Shown here: in pieces, positions 24,587-34,128 of the stretch
Numbering within the stretch: the first letter of the stretch is position 1
How the letters are laid out: every line of letters starts with the position of its first letter
Source of the DNA: Bacteroidales bacterium
GTDB taxonomy: Bacteria > Bacteroidota > Bacteroidia > Bacteroidales > UBA12077
Reading direction: 5' to 3'
Length of the DNA stretch: 41,546 nucleotides
NCBI GenBank assembly: GCA_030611105.1
Contig: JAUWQL010000014.1
Coordinates: 1-41,546, forward strand
Translations under genes and position numbers: made by a program
Notes under the pieces: model-generated
Told to the model about the DNA's origin: nothing
What the model saw: the letters and a program-made list of their open reading frames with translations, nothing else
Databases searched by the model: none

Positions 24587-27031
24587 TTAGAATTTTAGAG
24601 TAATTCCTCCAAGTATATTAATTCCTGCTTGTGGAAAATAGCCATCCATTAAATATTCTTCTCCACCTAAAATATACCTGTATACCCATGCATTTGATTC
24701 ATATTCGTGATTAAATATGTTGTTAATTAGCACATTAAATCCAATTTCTTTAATAGATTTTGTTTTTAGAGAATAAGAAAATTTTAAATCGTTAACGAAG
24801 TAGGGATCGATTGATCTGTCGTTATTAGAAGTATTATCGATGTATTGTTTTCCTACATGTTTTGAAATGAATTCGGCCTTAAAGTTTTTAAATAATTCAT
24901 AAGATATTCTTCCATTTACAATTATGCTTGGGGAGAATGAGAGATCCGTTTCTCCAATATTATTAGCTTCTTGTCCCCAGGTATCCCAATTATCAACATA
25001 TTCTGTAAAATCATAGATTTTATTCTGGCTAAGAGTTGCATTAGCACTAACAAACAGTTTTTCAAAGATTTTAATTCCTCCGGAAACTTCTAATCCTAAT
25101 CTATAACTTTTATCGACATTTGTCATAATTGCTGCCCCAACATCATTTATTTCTCCGGTTAAAACTAACTGGTCAATATAATACATATAATAAAAATTTG
25201 AACTGATATATGTATTTGTAGATTTGTAATTATAACCTAGCTCAATATTGTAAAGAGTTTCTGGTTTTGGTAATGGTTTGCCCGGATCGGCGTCGGTATA
25301 ATTGCTCCTGTTTGGTTCTCTGTTTGCTATGCCAAATGTTAAATAACCTGAATGTAAATCATTAACCTGGTAAAATAAACCAAGTTTTGGATTAAAAAAC
25401 TCAAATTTATGATTCTGTGTTATATTTCTTAAATCATCATCAATACCATCAATTGAATAGTTAATATTTCTATATTGGAGATCAATGTATGTGCTTAGTT
25501 TGTTAAATAATAAATATTTAGCTTTAGCATAAATATTGAAATCAGTTTTATCCCCGTTATTTTCATACCATCGATGTCTGATATCTCCATTACTTGCATA
25601 CTCTGCCCAAATTACTTCACCAAAATGATCACCTAAATATTGATTCCATCCTCCACCAATGGTTAGGTTTAAATTATTTTTTTGATAATCTAATGAGAAA
25701 ACTCCCCCGTAAAAATGATTATCTAACCACTTTTGCTGTATTAAATCTGTACTTGTAATTGTATCAGAAATTAGAATAATATCTTCGAGTTGATAATCAG
25801 CAAAATCGCGATCTTTTTTATATTGTTCATAACAACCTCGCCCACGAGTGTAATGTAATGCAGTATTTATATGAAATGCCGGACTAAATTCATAAGAATA
25901 AAACAATTGGTAATGATCTTGCTGATAGTTATCTGTTTCGTTATCGTAAGTATAAAAATTATAAGTTCGGCTATCTGAGTTTATCATATGATCATACTCT
26001 TCCTGATCAATTAACCAATTATCTAAATATTGTTGCATTCCGTCATAGTCGTTTTCTAACCTTACTTTTGGAACTCCGTTCCATGCCTGGTATGTTTTTT
26101 CTTTACCGGAAATAATGTTTGCTTTTAATAAGCTTTTGCTTGTGTAATATGCTCCTGATAAATAAAATGATTCTAAATCTGATTCGGCCCTGTCAACATA
26201 ACCATCAGAAACTATTTTTGACAAACGGCCATCGAAAGTAAATTTGTTATTAATAAGCCCTGTTCCAAAACTTACAGAGTTTCTAAAGGTGTTAAAAGAT
26301 CCCGCAAACGAATTAATTTCTGCGTATGCTTCTTCGTTGAATGTTTTTGTTTGCAGATTTAATGTTGCCCCAAATGCTGCAGATCCATTAGTTGAAGTTC
26401 CTACTCCGCGTTGTATTTGAATATTATCAACCGATGATAAAAAGTCGGGCATATTTACAAACCAAACACCATGTGATTCTGAATCATTTAAAGGTATTCC
26501 GTTAATCGTAATGTTGATTCTATTTTGATCAGTTCCTCGGATTCTTAGGTATGTATAACCTATTCCTGTCCCGGCATCTGAAGTGGAAACAATCGATGGT
26601 GTAGAACTTAATAAATAGGGAATATCCTGTCCAAAGTTATTTTCTTTGATTTCTGAATTCCCAATGTTAGTGAATGATACTGGATCATTTACTTTAGCCC
26701 TGGTAGCTGTAACGATAACGTCTTCAGATAAAATACTTGCCGGTTCAAGTGTGAATACTAAGTTTTTAGTATTCTTACTTGAAATTTCTTTTTCCAGTGT
26801 TTTATATCCTAAATAAGTAATAATAAAGGTTAAATTATCAGGTTTGATTTTTGAAAACCTAAATTCGCCCTTTGAATTTGTAGCTGTTCCTTTAAAGGTT
26901 TCTTTAATAACAATATTTGCACCAATTAATGGTTCTCCATTTTGGTTTTTTACAATTCCTGTAATTGTTTCTTGCGAAAACAGAGTTAGTGATAAAGCAA
27001 TTAATAAGATTAAAATTCCTATCCGTTTCAT
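24587..27031 (-). CDS. TonB-dependent outer-membrane receptor, probably for thiamine
   Basis: The protein has 814 residues. A signal peptide spans 1-19 (LSLTLFS-Q). A CarboxypepD_reg-like domain covers about 20-105 (ITGIVKNQNGEPLIGANIVIKE), the plug about 115-230 (VIVTATRAKV, the TonB-box-like start; GYTYLRIRGTDQNRINITINGIPLND; IQIQRGVGTSTNGSAAFG), and a 22-strand-type barrel the rest, ending in Phe (GGITLKF). A TPP riboswitch with its own promoter lies upstream, so the receptor is repressed when thiamine pyrophosphate is plentiful. That links it to uptake of thiamine or a precursor; riboswitch-controlled TonB receptors of this type are known in Bacteroidota. There is no SusD-like partner gene. 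Confidence 0.93.
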   Translation of the reverse strand: MKRIGILILLIALSLTLFSQETITGIVKNQNGEPLIGANIVIKETFKGTATNSKGEFRFSKIKPDNLTFIITYLGYKTLEKEISSKNTKNLVFTLEPASILSEDVIVTATRAKVNDPVSFTNIGNSEIKENNFGQDIPYLLSSTPSIVSTSDAGTGIGYTYLRIRGTDQNRINITINGIPLNDSESHGVWFVNMPDFLSSVDNIQIQRGVGTSTNGSAAFGATLNLQTKTFNEEAYAEINSFAGSFNTFRNSVSFGTGLINNKFTFDGRLSKIVSDGYVDRAESDLESFYLSGAYYTSKSLLKANIISGKEKTYQAWNGVPKVRLENDYDGMQQYLDNWLIDQEEYDHMINSDSRTYNFYTYDNETDNYQQDHYQLFYSYEFSPAFHINTALHYTRGRGCYEQYKKDRDFADYQLEDIILISDTITSTDLIQQKWLDNHFYGGVFSLDYQKNNLNLTIGGGWNQYLGDHFGEVIWAEYASNGDIRHRWYENNGDKTDFNIYAKAKYLLFNKLSTYIDLQYRNINYSIDGIDDDLRNITQNHKFEFFNPKLGLFYQVNDLHSGYLTFGIANREPNRSNYTDADPGKPLPKPETLYNIELGYNYKSTNTYISSNFYYMYYIDQLVLTGEINDVGAAIMTNVDKSYRLGLEVSGGIKIFEKLFVSANATLSQNKIYDFTEYVDNWDTWGQEANNIGETDLSFSPSIIVNGRISYELFKNFKAEFISKHVGKQYIDNTSNNDRSIDPYFVNDLKFSYSLKTKSIKEIGFNVLINNIFNHEYESNAWVYRYILGGEEYLMDGYFPQAGINILGGITLKF

Positions 27032-27206
27032 TTTTTTAATTTTTATTGTTTAACATTCGGATAGTTGAAAGTAAAATCTGATTTTACAAATTAACTTGAA
27101 GCCTTTATAAATCATTGTTTTTATTAAAAAATGATTTGTGTTTACTTGTAAAAAGCAAATTGTACTTATCAACTTTAATGAAAAACAATGGGAAATTTTT
27201 GATTTA

Positions 27207-27282
27207 CTCTTTTCCCTATCCGGCATTACCCGGACCAGGTTCGAAGGGTATGATCTCAGCCTGTATATTTGGCACCCCATTG
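27207..27282 (-). promoter_or_regulatory. TPP (thiamine pyrophosphate) riboswitch
   Basis: Read on the minus strand, the conserved THI-box elements occur in order: GGGGTGCC, GGCTGAGAT, CATACCCTTCGAACCTGGTC, GGGTAATGCC and ATAGGGAA. These form the pyrimidine- and pyrophosphate-sensing helices. It lies 175 bases upstream of the TonB receptor start. The 5' edge CAATGGG (27276-27282) is complementary over 7 bases to CCCATTG just downstream (27186-27192), a possible alternative pairing for the expression platform. Confidence 0.95.
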
Positions 27283-27289
27283 ATCGAAA

Positions 27290-27319
27290 CAAATGTAAAT
27301 CAAAAATTTAATAATACAA
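27290..27319 (-). promoter_or_regulatory. Promoter driving the riboswitch and TonB receptor
   Basis: Minus-strand TTG, exactly 19 bases, then TACATTTG fits the Bacteroidota TTG-N19-TAnnTTTG consensus. Transcription would start within a few bases of the riboswitch 5' edge. Confidence 0.75.
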
Positions 27320-27351
27320 AAAAAACCGGTCCCAATAATTATCGGGACCGG
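27318..27351 (-). terminator. Terminator of the thioredoxin gene
   Basis: On the minus strand CCGGTCCC...GGGACCGG (8-bp perfect stem) is followed by eight T, 27 bases after the thioredoxin stop. Its T-run overlaps the TTG box of the next promoter. Confidence 0.85.
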
Positions 27352-27377
27352 CCAATTCTGTTTGCTGAAAATTTTAA

Positions 27378-27743
27378 TTAGTTTTCAAGATTGACTTTTA
27401 AAACATCATTAATTGCTTTCTCAAGAGAATCTTTTGGTAATGCTCCTTGTGCCATTTGTGGCTGACTATCCATTGGTACAAATAATAATGAAGGAATACT
27501 TCTTACTCCAAACACTCCTGCTAATTCTTGCTGGTCTTCAGTATCAACTTTATATATGTCAATTTTTCCGTCATATTCTTTTGATAATTCTTCTAGAATA
27601 GGAGCCACCATTTTACAAGGTTGACACCATTCTGCATAAAAGTCAATTAAACAAGGTTTGTTCCCTTCAAATTTCCAGTCTTTATTATCTTCAAAGTTGA
27701 AAACTTTTTCTTTAAATGTTTCTTTTGTTAAATGTTCAAGCAT
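27378..27743 (-). CDS. trxA: Thioredoxin
   Basis: The protein has 121 residues with no signal peptide, so it is cytoplasmic. The active site is WCQPCKM, in FYAEWCQPCKMVAPILEEL; the Gly of the usual CGPC is replaced by Gln, a common variant in Bacteroidota. The cis-Pro motif is in VRSIPSLLFV. The N-terminus is about 15 residues longer than in E. coli TrxA (LEHLTKETFKEKVFNFEDNKDWKFEG). It reduces protein disulfides with thioredoxin reductase, which is not encoded here. The gene appears to be transcribed alone and ends at a strong terminator. Confidence 0.93.
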   Translation of the reverse strand: MLEHLTKETFKEKVFNFEDNKDWKFEGNKPCLIDFYAEWCQPCKMVAPILEELSKEYDGKIDIYKVDTEDQQELAGVFGVRSIPSLLFVPMDSQPQMAQGALPKDSLEKAINDVLKVNLEN

Positions 27744-27879
27744 TTCTTTTTGATTTATGTGTTATTACTAAATATTTACATTTATAAAAATATCAATATG
27801 TGAATTTGTTATCTCTTTATCAAACTATATTCCAAACACTAAAAAGGCTATAATAGTTCATATTAACTGCAAATAATTG

Positions 27880-27887
27880 TAATTTTG
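27880..27887 (+). promoter_or_regulatory. Possible -7 box (TAATTTTG) that bears on the next start codon
   Basis: TAATTTTG fits TAnnTTTG, but no good TTG box lies 19 bases upstream. If it is used, the transcript begins at about 27893, after the ATG at 27890, which favours the ATG at 27920 as the true start of the next gene. Confidence 0.35.
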
Positions 27888-27919
27888 TCATGAATTTTAA
27901 TAAATTGTCATATCTATAT

Positions 27920-29338
27920 ATGAAGAAATGTCTTAATGATCCGATTTTTAATATTATATCTCAGGTTGGAGAATCAGAAAAAACATTGGTTTTCGTGATT
28001 GGTGGATTTGTGAGAGATGCATTATTAAAGAGACCATCAAAAGATATTGATATTGTAGCACTTGGAAGCGGAATTCGAATAGCGGAAAAGCTTGCTGAAA
28101 AGCTGGGGCCAAAAGTAAAGGTTAGTGTTTTTAAAAATTTTGGAACTGCCATGTTACGTCATGGCGATTATGAGATCGAATTTGTTGGAGCCAGAAAAGA
28201 ATCTTACAGACAAAATTCAAGAAAACCAATTGTTGAGAATGGTACACTTGAGGATGATCAGAACAGGAGGGATTTTACTATAAATGCTATGGCAATTTCT
28301 TTGAATAAGGGAACTTACGGCAAATTGATCGACCCTTTCAATGGAGAAAACGATTTAAAAAATAAGATAATCAGAACACCACTTGACCCTGAAAAAACGT
28401 TTTCTGATGATCCATTAAGAATGTTCAGAGCTATTCGATTTGCTTCTCAATTAAAATTTAATATTGAAAAAAAAACATATAAATCAATTAGTGATTGTAA
28501 AGATCGGGTAAGTATATTGTCTAAAGAAAGAATTATTGATGAGTTAAATAAGATTCTTCTTTCACCTAAACCATCAATGGGTTTAAAGGCTTTGGAAAAT
28601 ACAGGTTTACTGGGTGAATTTTTTCCCGAACTTCAGAAGTTAAAAGGTGTTGATACAAAGGATGGGAAAAAACATAAAGATAATTTTTATCATACAATCG
28701 AAGTAGTTGATAATGTCAAAAATAAAACTGACAATTTATGGTTGTTATGGGTTGCATTATTGCACGATATTGCTAAACCAAGAACCAAGCAATACAGTAA
28801 AGAAATTGGCTGGACATTTCATGGTCATGAACATATCGGGGCAAAAATGATTCCATCAGTTTTTAAGCGATTAAGGCTTCCTCTTAATGAGAAAATGAAG
28901 TATGTCCAAAAACTTGTTCAGTTGCACATGCGTCCAATAGTATTATCCCAAGACATAGTAACAGATTCAGCTGTGCGAAGATTATTATTTGATGCAGGTA
29001 ATGAAATCGATGATTTAATGTTATTATGTGAAGCAGATATTACATCAAAAAACGAATATACAGTACAAAAATATTTAAAAAATTTTAAGATTGTCCGTCA
29101 AAAACTAATTGAGATTGAAGAGAAAGATGCTTTAAGAAATTTTCAGCCACCAATTTCAGGAGACCTAATAATTGAGACTTTTGATCTAAAACCTTGCAAA
29201 ATTGTAGGTGATATTAAGAACGCAATTAAAGAAGCTATTCTCGAAGGTGAGATTCATAATGATTACAATGAAGCTTACGATTATATGATTAAGAAAGGGA
29301 AGGAGCTGGGCTTAAAAAATAAACGTAATGTAAAATAA
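27920..29338 (+). CDS. cca: CCA-adding-type tRNA nucleotidyltransferase with HD domain
   Basis: The protein has 472 residues from the ATG at 27920; an ATG at 27890 would add [11 protein letters not shown] prefer the shorter form because [14 protein letters not shown] resembles the start expected for the family and a -7 box lies too close to the first ATG. The polymerase head has [11 protein letters not shown] and [11 protein letters not shown] (catalytic Asp pair), then [11 protein letters not shown] and the RNA-binding [16 protein letters not shown]. The HD phosphohydrolase domain is seen in [12 protein letters not shown] and [12 protein letters not shown]. The enzyme adds or repairs the 3' CCA of tRNA. 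The gene has no operon partner. Poly(A) polymerase activity cannot be excluded from sequence. Confidence 0.9.
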   Translation: MKKCLNDPIFNIISQVGESEKTLVFVIGGFVRDALLKRPSKDIDIVALGSGIRIAEKLAEKLGPKVKVSVFKNFGTAMLRHGDYEIEFVGARKESYRQNSRKPIVENGTLEDDQNRRDFTINAMAISLNKGTYGKLIDPFNGENDLKNKIIRTPLDPEKTFSDDPLRMFRAIRFASQLKFNIEKKTYKSISDCKDRVSILSKERIIDELNKILLSPKPSMGLKALENTGLLGEFFPELQKLKGVDTKDGKKHKDNFYHTIEVVDNVKNKTDNLWLLWVALLHDIAKPRTKQYSKEIGWTFHGHEHIGAKMIPSVFKRLRLPLNEKMKYVQKLVQLHMRPIVLSQDIVTDSAVRRLLFDAGNEIDDLMLLCEADITSKNEYTVQKYLKNFKIVRQKLIEIEEKDALRNFQPPISGDLIIETFDLKPCKIVGDIKNAIKEAILEGEIHNDYNEAYDYMIKKGKELGLKNKRNVK

Positions 29339-29421
29339 AGGATGCAGGATACAGGTATTGTTTATTTGTAAAATATGTAAACTGAAATTTGAAATTTGGA
29401 ACTCAAAACTCTGAACTCTGG

Positions 29422-30453
29422 TTATTTCTTAAAATTCAAAATCAGATAAGTAGGTAAATGATCACTATATCCTCCATTGTATTTGTAGCCAATAAAAGTT
29501 CGATTTGGTTTGTAGCCAAAATATCCTTCATCGGGCTCTAATAAAAAGTCAGCATCAAAAATATAAATATCATCAAGCGAAGTAGAAACCGTATTTTCTT
29601 TATTAAGTAAGTGCCCGGATACAATAAACTGATCAAAAACTCCCCAATTTCCCTGATATTTAAGTGAACCTATATTTTTAGTTTTAGAAAGATATGATGA
29701 TAAATTATATAATTCATTACCTATTATTTGATCAAACTCCTGTGAAGCATTTAAAACTTCGTTTATGCTTTTATTATCAGGATAATCGTTAAAATCACCT
29801 GTTATAATTATGTTTGATTGTGGGTTTGATTTAAAAATGGAGTCAATTTTAGATTTTAAAACAGAGGCTACGAATAATCTTCGGTCTTCGGATTCAAGTT
29901 GTCCTCCCCAACGCGATGGCCAATGATTTATAAAAACGCTCAACGTATCAGAGTTTTTAGTAATACCTTTTACATATAAAATATCACGTGTTTTACTTTC
30001 CGGATTACCTGGGAAATTTATAGGAATGGCTTCATAATATAATGGCCGGAAGAGTTCCTTTCGGTATAAAAGTCCAACGTCAATTCCTCTCCAATCCGGT
30101 GATTCTTCATGTATAATCTGGTATTCAAATTTTACCAGAGGAGTATTATTAACCAAATCTTCAATTACCTTTCTATTTTCAATTTCGCATAAACCAATAA
30201 TGGCAGGTGGATTCCAACCTCCAATTGCAATAATTACTTTGTATATTTGGTTAAGCTTTGTATAATATTTATAATTATTCCAGAAACGATTACCTTCGGG
30301 AAGGAACTCTTCATCATTTTTTAAACTATCATCAAAAGTGTCGAAAAGATTCTCAACATTATAAAACATTATCTTATAGCTATTACTATTTTGTTGAGAA
30401 TATCCAGAATTAAATATTAACACTAAAATGATAATTACTAACTTCTTTTTCAT
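29422..30453 (-). CDS. Secreted endonuclease/exonuclease/phosphatase family protein
   Basis: The protein has 343 residues. The signal peptide is MKKKLVIIILVLIFNSGYS-Q. Family motifs occur in order: MFYNVENLFDTFDD (metal-binding Asn/Glu region), GLCEIENRKV (metal Glu), VFINHWPSRWGGQ, IITGDFNDYPDNK (catalytic Asp/Asn) and YSDHLPTYLIL (catalytic His near the C-terminus). All catalytic positions are present. Such DNase I-like proteins cleave phosphodiesters in DNA or lipids; the substrate is unknown. The gene lies 2 bases after the stop of the lipoprotein gene and is co-transcribed with it, so both may act at or outside the cell envelope. Confidence 0.9.
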   Translation of the reverse strand: MKKKLVIIILVLIFNSGYSQQNSNSYKIMFYNVENLFDTFDDSLKNDEEFLPEGNRFWNNYKYYTKLNQIYKVIIAIGGWNPPAIIGLCEIENRKVIEDLVNNTPLVKFEYQIIHEESPDWRGIDVGLLYRKELFRPLYYEAIPINFPGNPESKTRDILYVKGITKNSDTLSVFINHWPSRWGGQLESEDRRLFVASVLKSKIDSIFKSNPQSNIIITGDFNDYPDNKSINEVLNASQEFDQIIGNELYNLSSYLSKTKNIGSLKYQGNWGVFDQFIVSGHLLNKENTVSTSLDDIYIFDADFLLEPDEGYFGYKPNRTFIGYKYNGGYSDHLPTYLILNFKK

Positions 30454-30455
30454 AA

Positions 30456-31868
30456 TTAAGGATTTTCGATACGTTCAAAAGCTCCCAGGTCGGGTCCTGA
30501 ATCAGAGTTTCTGTTTTGCATATTTATATCATACGGAAACATAAGTCCATATTCAGATTTACCAACATCTTTGGCAAAAGATAATGTATCTAACTCAAAA
30601 TCTCCGTTGTATGGATCTTTAAATTTAGGATCTTTATTTACAATTACACTCTCGAAGTAATCAGGATCTGATGTTGAAAATTCCGAATCAACTTTAATAA
30701 GGGAATGATCGAACTTGTAGTTTAGTTCACCCAATTCATTTTTATCAATATAAATTTCCGATTCTTTGTTTCCGTATATAATGCAATTTCCAAATAAAGC
30801 TTTATTTATTGACCTGATATGTACATCGCTATTATCATCAACATAATAATTATTTAGTAAAAGCGATGGACTTGTTCTGGTCGAAAATCCCCAATAGTTT
30901 CCTATAGTGCAGTGATAAAATTCGTAAGAACCACCAATAGTAAGAGCTATTGCAAATTGTCCGCAATTAGTTATTAAATTATTGAAAGCTTCAATTGTTG
31001 ATCCCTGGGCGTAAATACCGGCAGAAGTCATATTTTGAATTTTACTATTCGATAATAGCAAAGTCGGCTTGGATAAATTTGCCAAAGTATCTACTCGAAT
31101 TCCAATAATCGCATTTTTAATTTCAGAAAAATTGAAAACATTGTCCATACTACCTGCCATTAGCCAAATACCATCCCATTGTCCGGGAATATCTTCATAA
31201 ACATGTTCAAGTCTGTCGCCTTGAAATATAATTGGAGATTCAAAAGTGCCATTTGCAATTATACTTCCGGCAACATATAACCTTGAGTTTTTATGAAAAT
31301 GTAATATTGCTCCAGCTTCAATAGTCAGTACACTATTCGTATCAACCAGCATCGAATTATAAATTAAATAAGGCTTATTATTGTTCCATGTTTCTGTCCC
31401 AACAATCTCTCCATTTATAAGATTTACATCTTGTCCCCAGGCAATAAGATCAATATCTTGTTGTTTGTTATTAAATGAAAAAATAATTGAGTCTGTAACA
31501 ACAAGTGGGAGATTAGAATTATTTGGATCGATGGTAATTTCAACAAAAATGTAAAGACTGTCTTTTTCTCTTAGTTCGATATTGTCTAACCTGACTCCCG
31601 GATATCCATCAATGTTAAGCCGGTACGGAGAGCTCTCTCCTCCAGCCAGATATATTGAAGAAATTTTAAGGATTTTATTATATGGATTTTTTACAGTAAA
31701 TCTCTGAGTCGCAGAACCTATCGAAGTGAAAACTGTATCAAATATAATTGTGTCTACGGAGAAAACCAGGTTTGCATCAAAAGATGTATTAAATTCTTCT
31801 TTTTCGCATGAAAAAAATAATTGTACTATAAAAATAGAAATTAATAGATATTTTAATGATTTGTGCAT
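30456..31868 (-). CDS. Lipoprotein with right-handed beta-helix-like region
   Basis: The protein has 470 residues. A lipoprotein signal ends in the lipobox L-F-F-S-C, followed by EKEEF; no acidic export cue directly after Cys other than Glu is seen. Residues about 30-140 form an Ig-like region (SVDTIIFDTVFTSIGSATQRFTV). Residues about 170-390 show beta-helix features: LTIEAGAILHFHKNSRLYVAGSI, GTFESPIIFQGD, ISPSLLLNNYY-type strand stacks and short Asn ladders. The C-terminus GPDLGAFERI is a common ending in this group of proteins. I see no catalytic residues. It is the first gene of a two-gene operon with the secreted nuclease/phosphatase. Confidence 0.85.
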   Translation of the reverse strand: MHKSLKYLLISIFIVQLFFSCEKEEFNTSFDANLVFSVDTIIFDTVFTSIGSATQRFTVKNPYNKILKISSIYLAGGESSPYRLNIDGYPGVRLDNIELREKDSLYIFVEITIDPNNSNLPLVVTDSIIFSFNNKQQDIDLIAWGQDVNLINGEIVGTETWNNNKPYLIYNSMLVDTNSVLTIEAGAILHFHKNSRLYVAGSIIANGTFESPIIFQGDRLEHVYEDIPGQWDGIWLMAGSMDNVFNFSEIKNAIIGIRVDTLANLSKPTLLLSNSKIQNMTSAGIYAQGSTIEAFNNLITNCGQFAIALTIGGSYEFYHCTIGNYWGFSTRTSPSLLLNNYYVDDNSDVHIRSINKALFGNCIIYGNKESEIYIDKNELGELNYKFDHSLIKVDSEFSTSDPDYFESVIVNKDPKFKDPYNGDFELDTLSFAKDVGKSEYGLMFPYDINMQNRNSDSGPDLGAFERIENP

Positions 31869-31957
31869 TCTGGATGATTCAGTTTTGGATTACTAAATAA
31901 TATAAAATAAACGATATAATCTATGTTAAATTTTAAATAGGTGTTTTTTTATTAAAA

Positions 31958-31984
31958 TTGACACACTTTTTATAATTAATTTTG
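31958..31984 (+). promoter_or_regulatory. Possible promoter of the GNAT gene
   Basis: TTG, 16 bases, TAATTTTG. The -7 box fits TAnnTTTG but the spacing is 3 shorter than the usual 19. It lies 66 bases before the start codon. Confidence 0.35.
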
Positions 31985-32049
31985 AAGGTGAAAATTAAAT
32001 AAATGATTACATTTGTTTTTAATTGTTATTAATATATTCCTTTTTTAGC

Positions 32050-32550
32050 ATGCAAGTAGAAAAAGCAAAAGCAAGTAATATTCTGGAAATAACGTACTTA
32101 TTACAACATTGTATTGAAGATTTTAATAAAAACAGTGTTTATCAGTGGAATACATCTTATCCTGATTATTTCAGATTACTTCGCGAAGTTGAAAAAGAGA
32201 CCTTATATATTATTAAGAATAAAGGAGTTTGCATAGGAACAATTACATTTGATGAGCTGCAGGAGTCGGCTTTTGATGAAATAGAATGGGAAAATAAAAC
32301 TGATAAATTCATTGTAATTCATCGTATTGCAGTTTTTCCGACATGGCAAAAAAAGGGAGTTGGCAGAAAGCTTATTGAATTTGCAGAAAAAAATGCGAAG
32401 GAGAGTGGCTACAAATCTATTAGATTAGATGTTGCCAGTTCAAGCGAGCATTTAATTAAATTGTATGAAAGTATAGGGTATTCTTATACAGGAGATATTC
32501 TTTATCCTAAACAAAAAGAACCATTTAAATGCTTGGAAAAAGTGATTTAA
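32050..32550 (+). CDS. GNAT-family N-acetyltransferase
   Basis: The protein has 166 residues from the ATG at 32050. A TTG nine codons upstream is rejected because MQVEKAKASNILEITYLL is a typical GNAT start. The acetyl-CoA binding motif A is IVIHRIAVFPTWQKKGVGRKLIEFAEKNA, in which the Q-x-x-G-x-G form appears as KKGVGRK. Motif B follows (SIRLDVASSSEHLIKLYESIGYSYTGDI). The substrate cannot be told from sequence. It is a single gene between a divergent operon and a convergent tolC gene, with its own terminator at 32575-32598. Confidence 0.88.
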   Translation: MQVEKAKASNILEITYLLQHCIEDFNKNSVYQWNTSYPDYFRLLREVEKETLYIIKNKGVCIGTITFDELQESAFDEIEWENKTDKFIVIHRIAVFPTWQKKGVGRKLIEFAEKNAKESGYKSIRLDVASSSEHLIKLYESIGYSYTGDILYPKQKEPFKCLEKVI

Positions 32551-32574
32551 TAGATATATTGAGTATAAAATATG

Positions 32575-32598
32575 AAGGAGCTTTTAGTTCCTTTTTTT
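32575..32598 (+). terminator. Terminator of the GNAT gene
   Basis: AAGGAGC-TTTTA-GTTCCTT (7 pairs, one wobble) followed by T, 25 bases after the stop. Confidence 0.7.
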
Positions 32599-32603
32599 AT
32601 AAA

Positions 32604-32627
32604 TAAAAATCCGGGTTAAGACCCGGA
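32604..32627 (-). terminator. Terminator of the tolC-like gene
   Basis: On the minus strand TCCGGGT-CTTA-ACCCGGA (perfect 7-bp GC-rich stem) is followed by TTTTT. It lies about 109 bases after the gene's stop. Confidence 0.75.
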
Positions 32628-32735
32628 CTTGCAGAAAGCAATTTTAAATAAAAACCAACTATTAATCCTAAACTATAAATAAATCGTTGAATAATTTACT
32701 AACCCTAAAATTTTACCATGAAAAAATGATTTTGT

Positions 32736-34082
32736 TTATAGTGTAATTTGCTCTCCTCTATAAAAGTCTAATATTTTAGTTCTAAATATGTATTCGTATT
32801 TAGCTTGTGATAAATCAGATTTTGTTTGATTCAATTGAATCTTAGCTGTTTTATATTCCAAAATATCGACTAAACCAACCTGGTATTTTTGTTCTGTGTA
32901 CCTGAAAGCTTCTTCCATTGATTTAACAGCTTCAAGATTGGCTTTGTATCCGTCCATGGCTGCTATAGCTTGTGTTCTGGCTTGTTGAATGCTTTTGTAA
33001 AGATTTTGTTTTTGCAAGTCAACATATAATTTTGAGTCAGACAGATTAATTTTTGCCTGGCTAATAGCATTTCCGGTTTGCCATCTGTTGAAAATAGGAA
33101 CCCTTAAAGCTACATATATTGCTTGAGATGCATTATCGCCAATTTGTTCCATGTACGGATAATTTGAAGTTGGATCAGCTATATTAGTGGCCAATTCATT
33201 ATACCTTGACTGGTACTGATATCCTAAAAATACGCTCGGACTTATTCCTCCGTAAGAAATAGCAAGATTTTTTTCAGAGCTTTTTAACAGTAGTTCAGCG
33301 CTTTTTATTTCAGGTAAAAAGTTAACAGCCTCGGAAAATACAGTATTTACACTTGAAATTTCATCTGAAAGAGTAATGTCTGGTATTTCAGGAAATACAA
33401 TCTCGAAATTTTCAGTTTCTTCCAGGTTTAAAAGTTGAGTTAAATCCAGATAAGAAATTTTCAAATTGTTATTTGCATTAGTTAAAGCAGCTTTTTCTGA
33501 GGCAGCCTGGGATTCAATTAGCAGAAGGTCTCCTTTCGCTGCATTGCCTATTTCAAACAGTTTTTTTGTTTTTTCAATTTGATCGAGGGTAATATCTAGT
33601 TGTTGTTTTGCATTATCTCTTAATTCTTTGTTTAAAAGAATTTGCAAATAAGCAGTCGAAACATTTAAAGTGATATCATTTTTTACTTTTTCTACTGTTT
33701 CTAATTGAGCTAGAAGATCAAGTTTGGTTTTTCTTATTGTATTGAAATTTTGCAGCCCATTAAATACAGTAATTTCTGTAGAAATATTAAAGCTGCCACC
33801 TTGAAAACTTTGGTCTTCATAAGTGTATGTTTCCGTGTTTAATGTTTTACCAGTGTTTAAGTAATGATTACCGTTTGCATTTGCATTTGGTAATAACTCC
33901 ATTAAAGATTGAAAATGTGTTTTGTTTGCCGATTCAGCAGTTAACTCTTGTCTTTTTACGGTAATGTTATTTTCAATTGCATAATTAATACAATCTTCTA
34001 ATGTCCACACTTTTTGTGCATTCGAAGCAGAAGAAAGTGTAATTGTTAGAGCTGTAAGTATTATTAATCTGATAGATTTCAT
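32736..34082 (-). CDS. TolC-family outer-membrane efflux protein
   Basis: The protein has 448 residues from the ATG at 34082; a GTG three codons upstream is also possible. The signal peptide is MKSIRLIILTALTITLSSASNA-Q. It begins KVWTLEDCINYAIENNITVK, the hallmark of Bacteroidota TolC proteins, and has two related halves with long coiled-coil helices (QLDITLDQIEKTKKLFEIGNAAKGDLLLIESQ and the second-half equivalent YTEQKYQVGLVDILEYKTAK). A strand-rich part between them fits the beta-barrel. It forms the outer-membrane exit duct of tripartite pumps. No adaptor or pump gene is adjacent, but its promoter resembles that of the HlyD operon at 12556, so the two may form one pump. Confidence 0.92.
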   Translation of the reverse strand: MKSIRLIILTALTITLSSASNAQKVWTLEDCINYAIENNITVKRQELTAESANKTHFQSLMELLPNANANGNHYLNTGKTLNTETYTYEDQSFQGGSFNISTEITVFNGLQNFNTIRKTKLDLLAQLETVEKVKNDITLNVSTAYLQILLNKELRDNAKQQLDITLDQIEKTKKLFEIGNAAKGDLLLIESQAASEKAALTNANNNLKISYLDLTQLLNLEETENFEIVFPEIPDITLSDEISSVNTVFSEAVNFLPEIKSAELLLKSSEKNLAISYGGISPSVFLGYQYQSRYNELATNIADPTSNYPYMEQIGDNASQAIYVALRVPIFNRWQTGNAISQAKINLSDSKLYVDLQKQNLYKSIQQARTQAIAAMDGYKANLEAVKSMEEAFRYTEQKYQVGLVDILEYKTAKIQLNQTKSDLSQAKYEYIFRTKILDFYRGEQITL

Positions 34083-34128
34083 TTTTCCCACGTTATTTTA
34101 GTATTCAACATAAATTTGTTTTCAAGTT

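Noticed and set aside
27050-27381. 80- and 88-codon open frames around 27050-27381
   Set aside because: They cover the TPP riboswitch, promoter and terminator on both strands and are not genes.
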